From assembly GCA_943704495.1 (NCBI GenBank), contig CALSCR010003182.1, positions 1-40,620 of the forward strand: a stretch of DNA of 40,620 nucleotides, read 5' to 3'. Below the pieces are notes generated by a model. It was given only the letters and a program-made list of their open reading frames with translations, did no database searches and was not told the origin of the DNA. Shown one piece after another: positions 34,332 to 40,620 of this stretch (positions are counted from its first letter, which is position 1; each line of letters opens with the position of its first letter). The position numbers were made by a program, and so were the translations under genes. Origin of the DNA: Pigoraptor chileana (Eukaryota; Opisthokonta; Filasterea).

Positions 34332-36612
34332 ATGGCGATATCCGCACACTGTGGACGCATTTTGGAGAGGATTGTTACTGTCGGGAAGTGGTTTCCCGTG
34401 GCGCTCGTGTGTTTTTTGCTTGCGTATTCGTATTATGCGTACTTCATTGTTATTGTGCTTCAGGCGATGCAGCATGCGGGATCAAAAGCTCTGTGTGCCA
34501 TTTTATATCATGCGGTGGGTAGTGCGACAACAATCCGATGCATCCACACATCAGTCAGACTTTACTTCCTCACAAATTTCCTCACAAAACAACAGAAAAA
34601 ATGCGTCTTAATCAATGGTGTGGGCTCACAATGCTCCCGTGGAAGAGTGAGCGGACCACTTGATCGCCTCACACTCCATTCTTTTGTAATCATCCATCCA
34701 TCTCATCCTCAACACTTCCCCGACAGCTGTTATTTCTGGTCGTGTCATCGTATTATCGGAGTTGCATGACGCCGCCAGTCGGTCCTCCCCTCGAATACCA
34801 AATTCCTCTTCACAGACTGCGATTAAATGATGCGGGCCTGCCTGTCGCAAGCGCCGATCCGTCGATATCGCTGCCCACTTGCGAAACAACACTCTCTGAT
34901 GGGTCGTATCGGTATTGCTTTAAGTGCCAGTTGATCAAACCGGATCGCACGCATCACTGCGGAACATGCGACCGCTGCGTGCTTAAGTACGATCACCACT
35001 GCCCGTGGATCAACAATTGTGCATCGTGGTCCAATTACAAGTATTTTGTTCTGTTCCTGTTTCACGGATCGATTTTCACGACTCTTTTGTTTGCGACGGT
35101 TGCGCCCATCTTCGTCGATTACTGGTCCAAGGTAAGGATTTGGGGAGGGAGGGAGGATCTAATGTGTGTTTTTGGGCTTCTGCGGTTGAGTGATTTCTGT
35201 TCCGTCATGTGAAGGCATATTCTTTGTACTTAGTAACTGTTGCTGCGTAAATAGGGTGCGTATGTGTGTGTGTGTGCATAGTGAGTCTAGCTTGAACCAA
35301 CTGGTGAAAGAAGTGTGTCGCATACATGAAATGAACGAACAGTGGAATGTTTTCTTGTCCATGAAACGCTTATTGTGTCTTATTTTTCCCGCCAATGCAG
35401 TCAACCAATGAATATTCTGAATCCGTCGCTCTCCACATTGTCATTGGCTTTGTGTTGTCTTTGATCTTTGCGCTTCCGGTGTGGGCACTCTTTCTCTTTC
35501 ACGCATTTCTCCTCGCAAACAACCGCACGACACTCGGTGGGTGCCATGGAAATGTGTTTTTTCTTTTGCTTACCTGGGCAGTGAATGACAAGTGATTGTT
35601 GTATGGGTGTATGTGTGTGTATATGTGCGTGTGTGCATGTGGCGTCTGTCAGCATTCGCATCATGACTAAGTGCTCTCTTGTGATCAGCATGCATGGTTG
35701 TCCCAATGTGATTGTGTGGTCATATGTTCTTGGTGGCACTGAACATCTCAGCTTAATCTTACGACCGCAAGCAAACTCATCCCCCCCCCCCCCGGTCCAC
35801 ACATCCACAATTACACACATCCATACACATGCACATACGTATACACGTACACAGAGTCGAGTCAATTGCCGCACTTTCGAGAGAAGACGCGGTATGCAAA
35901 CGGCTTCTACTTAGGGGTCGTTGAAAACATTAAGCAGGTGCTGGGCGATCAGCCGTCCCTCTGGTTACTACCCGTACCCACAAGGTACATATCTGTCGCT
36001 TAAGAATTGTCGTTGCCCTTATTTGGCGTGTCGTCTCTTTACTTTTCTCCCCATGTGGCCTTGCTTGGCGGCGTGCACATGGTCCTATTGGAAATCATTA
36101 TATCCTATTCCCAATTTGCAATCCCCCCCCCTCAACACACACACATGTATGTATCCACCGCATTCGCCCTTTGTGTGTGTCTGTGTGTCTGTGTGTGTGA
36201 AAGAGACAGAAACTGACCTGACTCATTCATGGCTCTCTCTCTCTTTCCTGGAATATGCATATCCAGCGCTGGCAATGGTGCGTCGTTCCCGGTAGTTAAG
36301 GAATATGAAGCCGATACTGTTCGCCCTCTTCACTCCCGCTCTGTCGTTGACCTCCCCGATGTGGTCATGTTTGGGCTTGGAGAAAGAGACTCTGGGGGTA
36401 GGGCGTCATCGCCACTGTCAAATCGATCGGCCTCGTCGTCGTCTGGACATACCTCCCGTGTTAACCGCGGAATAATTGGTCGCGTAGGGGATCGATTGCG
36501 CGGTGCGGGGCCACCTAACAAAACACGTGCGCAGGAAGAGAGCACTCTTCTTGCCGACGACGGACTTGCCAATTCTGCCGACAGCGATGACGAGGCGAAC
36601 GGTGCTGTCTGA
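34332..36612 (+). CDS. DHHC-type protein S-palmitoyltransferase
   Basis: Five exons, 34332-34514, 34727-35131, 35401-35536, 35855-35984, 36267-36612; 399 aa. It transfers palmitate to cysteines of membrane-associated proteins, probably at Golgi or plasma membrane. Layout is that of the ZDHHC2/15/20 group: two N-terminal TM helices (about 20-45 and 58-72), SYYR...TPP, a cysteine-rich domain from C124 with the zinc-binding Cys/His set, catalytic D150-H151-H152-C153 followed by PWINNC, the N-Y-K-Y-F start of TM3, TM4 after an extracellular/luminal loop, then TTLE and a juxtamembrane F-R-E...N-G-F-Y-L-G-V-V-E-N-I-K-Q-V-L-G-D motif. The exon joining TTL to ESS and that ending in the P-T-R/S codon are confirmed by these motifs. 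The C-tail is Ser/Asp-rich and low complexity. No defect seen. Confidence 0.96.
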
Positions 36613-37531
36613 TTGGTCGCACTTTAGTGTGATCGGTTGTTCGGCTTGTTCATTGACTGTTTGACTTGAATTGGTTATTACTGAGCTTCTATCCTTAATG
36701 ATCAATTCGCTTTTTCCGGGCGTCCCTGGTGGACTCGAAAAAATACATACCTTGTCGAATTTTTAAAAAACGCACTAGAATTTGCGAAGGGCAGAGACGT
36801 CGTGCTTTGGCTGTCAGTCACAAAATTTTGCCTTCTGGAGATGTACTACGAGATAAGCCAAATTGTGAACATATCATGGCAGATACCCATCATGCACATG
36901 AGAGACTTGAGGAGCAGTGAGTGAGGAGACGATGCACTGCAGCTTAAACGTTCAGCGGCGTAGCCTTGTGTGTTTGTGTGTTTGTGTGTGTATATGTGTG
37001 TGTGAGTAACGTTCAAGCAAGTACCCTTGGTTCAAATGAAGTGAACCTGCATAGGAGGATAGGGTCAGTGCGCATAGAGAAGCCGCCGCGCTGCCGAACT
37101 TGTGCAGTCTCAGGAGTTCTGGCACATTAATTCAGATACAGACGCCCTCACTCATTATGCATGAGCATTCCACGGCAATCGGGTCTACAATTGGAACTAA
37201 TTAACCCTTGCTTTAGTTTAATCAACTTAATTAGAAAACAACGGCTCAATCAGTCTGGAATGGGATCGCCCCGTGCAAGCAGCTGCCGAATGTACTCTCG
37301 GGATCGAATGAGTCACTCAACTTGAATGAAAACAACGGCTCATTCAGTCTGGAATGGGATCGCCCCGTGCAAGCAGCTGCCGAATGTACTCTCGGGATCG
37401 AATGAGTCACTCAACTTAATTGAAAACAACGGCTCATTCAGTCTGGAATGGGATCGCCCCGTGCAAGCAGCTGCCGAATGTACTCTCGGGATCGAATGAG
37501 TCAATCAACTTAATTGAAAACAACGGCTCAT
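36613..37531. other. Intergenic, tail-to-tail between DHHC and endonuclease V genes
   Basis: Apart from a short GT tract at 36970-37000, the main content is the 94-bp tandem array that runs from 37221 into the last endonuclease V exon. No other coding sequence seen. Confidence 0.55.
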
Positions 37532-37591
37532 TCAGTCTGGAATGGGATCGCCCCGTGCAAGCAGCTGCCGAATGTACTCTCGGGATCGAAT
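37221..37591. repeat. 94-bp tandem repeat, four copies, derived from the endonuclease V terminal exon
   Basis: Copies recur with exact 94-bp spacing (a common GAAAAC anchor at 37234, 37328, 37422 and 37516) and differ at only a few positions. On the minus strand each unit contains the endonuclease V end from I-R-S-R-E-Y to the TGA stop plus about 35 nt of 3' sequence. Only the copy at 37516-37591 is joined to the acceptor CAG and the preceding A-D codons. The other three lie downstream, in the 3' UTR or flank, where GAGTGACT replaces the acceptor side. 94 is not a multiple of three, so the array is not a coding expansion. Confidence 0.95.
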
Positions 37592-40085
37592 GTCCGCCTG
37601 CGAATACGACAGCCATTGACACATTCACACATTCAGTGGAAGCCCACCGCACTGTAATGGCTGAGAGCAACCGGTGACGTCGTCGCGTTCACAATCAGTC
37701 TCGGCAATCTCCGCCACTGTCACTCGTCTGAATCTGATCAATTGGAAATGCCAGATAGCTTCATTTCAAGGGGTCAGCGCCACTTACAGTGTTATCATGA
37801 ATGTGCAGCGTTAATTTACCTGTCTTGTCGGCTCTGGTATCCTATGTTTACAGCAACGGAGAACCAAATCAATTGCTGTTGCGTGCGATATGCGGTGGCC
37901 CTGTGACACGAATATTGGGTTGGTTGTCCCCGGCGTGCTTCGGACGGCCTGCCGGTGTGAGTGTGCGTGTGTGTATGCGCATGCAAGCCGACGTTATGCA
38001 TCACAACGTGAAAAAGGGGACAGTAGGTTGAGCAAAAAGAGATACTGTTCTTCGTCCAGTGCCGACAGCTTCACAGTGAGCACATTACCAAGCCACGTCG
38101 TGCAGTCAGTGCTTCCCCGAAATGCTACAAGCACACACACACACGCACACACACACACACAGATGCACACGGCATCCGCATAGTCTTCGTGACCTTACCG
38201 CCCCCCAAACAGCTCCCGAATCTCCAATAAGGTCAACGCTGGCAACATTGCCCGTCGCAAGGCGAGGTACATGATCGCTTCGAATTTTGTCGAGGGAGAG
38301 TCCATCAACAAAGAGAAAAGTCTTTCCCACGCCAATGGTGGGTATGTCTGCAAGGACGCCGAGATGGCAAGCGACGCCAAAGCCTGTAACATGATACACA
38401 AAACACGTTTTGGGTGCCGGATGAGATGAAAGACAGTTGGCCCGCTCTCGATAAATTACTGCTATTCCGACTCCACAAATCCAATGCATGCACACACACA
38501 TACATGTGGGTGCATCGACATTACTGCCAGCGTATTGCACATACCGCGTGGGTGGAGAATGCCATTGCCGTCGACCATAATAACCTAATCATTGTATATG
38601 GATGGAAGAGCGATTGATGTCAGAAGCGCTAGTGCTTCAGAAAACGACAACCCAGAGCCCTTTGGACAGCCTATGATCTCTGAGTGCGGGAGAGCATCAA
38701 TCATCTCAATACAAAGAGCGGAAGTGCACACCGACACAATAGAAACACTGACACTACCGATGCACAACAACAAAGAACTCGGTTAAACACTCGGTACACG
38801 ACACGCACACACACACATACATACACGCACACGCACACATACACACATACATACACGTACATGTACACACACACACATACACACACACACATACGTACAC
38901 GCACATGTACACACACACACACACACACACAGAGGGCGTGTGCACATCAAACCGCTGACAGTACCATTGCACAATAAAGCACTGTGTAACCCCACACCCA
39001 CACACGACAGCCACCGCAGATCGCACACAGACACAGACAGACTATATGAAACCAATACAATATCATATTCACTACTTTCATACGAGCACTGCCACTGGCA
39101 ATACCAGGTCCGTTACTACTTAGTATAGCCTGCCCACCTGTGGATATATTTCGGTATTCGTGTGTCGAATTTCGTCAAGCAGATCAAGGAGGAATGGAAC
39201 TTCTCGAAAGGCGAGAAATCCAGAAATATAAGGTAGTTGAAGCTTCACCATGCGACACGAAGTGTAGACAACCTGCAGCACACATCACACACACACACAC
39301 ACACACCCACAGCCACACAGTTGAAACAAGCATGACACATACACATATACACACACACACAAAGACATCAGTCACGAGATTGCACGCATGCCAGAGAAAA
39401 AGGGCATTAGAGTTGGCAATGTGATCGATCCCTCATGACACCAACTGGCATGCCGCAGTGAGGCCGCTTTATGCATTTCCAAAACATGTCATCTCACCAG
39501 TCATTATTACCGATGCCAAGACAGCTGAGTTCACACTACACAGAATGAACAACCCTTTCTTTAGTTGCATTGACATGACAGTGTCCGCATACCCACCTTG
39601 AGTGATGGAAACTCGAGGACGACCAGAGATGCGCAGGCGTCGACATCGTTGTCCTTGATGAAGCTTATGTCCGCACCTCCAATATAGCGCAGCGGTTCCT
39701 TGTCTGCAGTGGGATTCATTGCCCAGTCGAATTCATCACGAAGAATAAGCTGCTCCCGAAGCTGTCGCTGCTCGCTGTCGGCGTCCGTTGGAGAATAAAT
39801 ATAAAAAAACGGAGAAACAATATTTACAAACAATAATTCAGAGTCCACTTGCAGAGGGGCAGCGAAATAATTCCTTTTTTGTGGCAAATTGAGGCAGATT
39901 GGTGCGGGATGAACTGCTTGCAAGCGTGTCTGATGACCTATCGTTCTACACGCCTGGCGATGGATGCAATCATGAGTTTACTTGCATGCGGCCAGATGGA
40001 ACAGTTGCGATAAATAGACTCACGCTTTCCATCGTTCGCGAGTTGAGGACGAGGCTTCATTGCTATCTCTCGGTGGAGAATCCAT
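37532..40085 (-). CDS. ENDOV: Endonuclease V (inosine-specific nuclease)
   Basis: Seven exons in transcript order: 40085-40024, 39774-39597, 39272-39138, 38584-38545, 38383-38199, 37948-37820, 37597-37532; 264 aa (human 282). Animal-type endonuclease V cleaves RNA (and DNA) near inosine; prokaryotic members act in deaminated-base repair. Sequence follows human ENDOV end to end: E-Q-R-Q-L start helix, I-G-G-A-D-I-S-F with catalytic D56, the strand-separating wedge P-Y-I-S at 94-97, [10 protein letters not shown] with E104, V-D-G-N-G with D130, [13 protein letters not shown] (192-195), V-S-Q-G-H-R-I-S with H218, and R-I-P-E-P-T-R-Q joined to A-D-I-R-S-R-E. Every junction is GT-AG and in phase. 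The last exon sits in a tandem array. All catalytic residues are present, so it should be active. Confidence 0.96.
38805..38936 (+). repeat. (CA)n-rich tract in endonuclease V intron 3
   Basis: Imperfect CA/CATA repeat inside the largest endonuclease V intron (38585-39137). In transcript sense it is GT-rich. Apparent His/Thr-rich frames are artefacts. Confidence 0.9.
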
Positions 40086-40546
40086 TCTCAATGTGTGGCT
40101 TTTTATAATTTCGGGAATAGATACAAATCGAAAGCTGCGACTGCCTTTCAGTCCCAATCGACACACTGATGCATTATCCCCCCGAAAGCACATCCACCAT
40201 TTATACTGATTCTCAGCCAAACAAAGTAACGTTTCAGACGTTGTGGCAATGGCGGTTGTTGTGCTGTGCCTTCTGGCAGCTTCGCGTGCATTGCGTTGAC
40301 CTGACATGCATTTCGTGAGCAGCAAGGGTCAATACCCAATATCTGGTGTGCGTTGTAACACACCGGTTGTCAATCAAAGTGAACCTGTGACCATGACGTC
40401 ATGGATAGCCCTGGTCGATTCTGCCGCCATCTCGCTTACATTTGTCAATTTGTAAGCGAGATCTCGTAACTATTCTCAAGCCACAAGACAAGCCAAAAAC
40501 ACCACGAGTCCCCGTCTATTTGCCTACATGGCATAGTCGCACACAC

Positions 40547-40620
<74 letters not shown>
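40086..40620. other. Upstream region of endonuclease V, ending in a (CA)n tract
   Basis: Presumed promoter and 5' UTR of the minus-strand endonuclease V gene. From about 40540 to the window end the sequence is almost pure CA repeat, so the repeat continues beyond the window. A short palindromic stretch (tacatttgtcaatttgta region) lies near 40436-40456. No coding sequence recognised. Confidence 0.55.

Noticed and set aside
37221-37591. Repeats with regular spacing, CRISPR-like at first glance
   Set aside because: Units are contiguous 94-bp tandem copies without spacers, in eukaryotic DNA, and derive from the endonuclease V exon.
37420-37677. Plus-strand open frame of 85 codons over the 94-bp array
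   Set aside because: It is antisense to the real endonuclease V exon and changes frame between repeat units, as 94 is not a multiple of three.
38106-38198. Extension of endonuclease V exon 5 through V-R-S-R-R into a Cys/Val-rich tail
   Set aside because: A gtaagg donor at 38198 and an in-phase exon at 37948-37820 restore the conserved A-V-R-S...V-S-Q-G-H-R-I-S sequence; the extension runs into a microsatellite.

Overview
This 40.6 kb window is nuclear DNA from a eukaryote, most likely a unicellular relative of animals (a holozoan such as a choanoflagellate or filasterean). The grounds are: multi-exon genes with GT-AG introns on both strands, a receptor tyrosine kinase with true TK-group motifs, a single-domain beta-thymosin, a metazoan-like endonuclease V and GC-rich coding exons in AT-richer, microsatellite-rich non-coding DNA. 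The lineage is an inference; no rRNA or other marker gene is present.

Layout, left to right. (1) 45-7126 (+): 3' part of a giant protein built of about 13 fibronectin-III-like repeats, 9 exons in the window. (2) 12305-8159 (-): complete 9-exon ETF-ubiquinone oxidoreductase, 612 aa, with a mitochondrial presequence. (3) 13418-13146 (-): complete two-exon beta-thymosin, 42 aa. (4) 13.4-16.4 kb: gene-poor DNA with an 88-bp duplicated ORF-like element. (5) 16447-22922 (+): two-exon gene for a 2077-aa protein with an acylation signal, a DUF4062-like domain, a NACHT ATPase, leucine-rich repeats and a divergent myosin motor. (6) 24431-31971 (+): four-exon receptor tyrosine kinase, about 2159 aa, with a beta-helix-like ectodomain. 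(7) 33309-32554 (-): single-exon alkaline ceramidase-like protein. (8) 34332-36612 (+): five-exon DHHC palmitoyltransferase. (9) 40085-37532 (-): complete seven-exon endonuclease V whose last exon lies inside a 94-bp tandem array.

All exon chains were assembled by hand from the sequence: every junction keeps the reading frame, and in the conserved genes every junction also restores a conserved family sequence. The genes are independent eukaryotic units, not an operon. Loose functional themes are membrane signalling (receptor kinase, palmitoyltransferase, ceramidase, acylated NACHT protein) and actin (beta-thymosin, myosin-like motor); clustering may be chance.

The strongest candidates for something undescribed are the NACHT-LRR-myosin fusion, whose motor has lost both residues of the switch I/switch II salt bridge; the tandem duplication of the endonuclease V terminal exon; the beta-helix receptor kinase with altered HRD and DFG motifs and a putative Grb2-type tail site; and introns carrying (GT)n near the donor and (CA)n near the acceptor in transcript sense, able to pair in the pre-mRNA.
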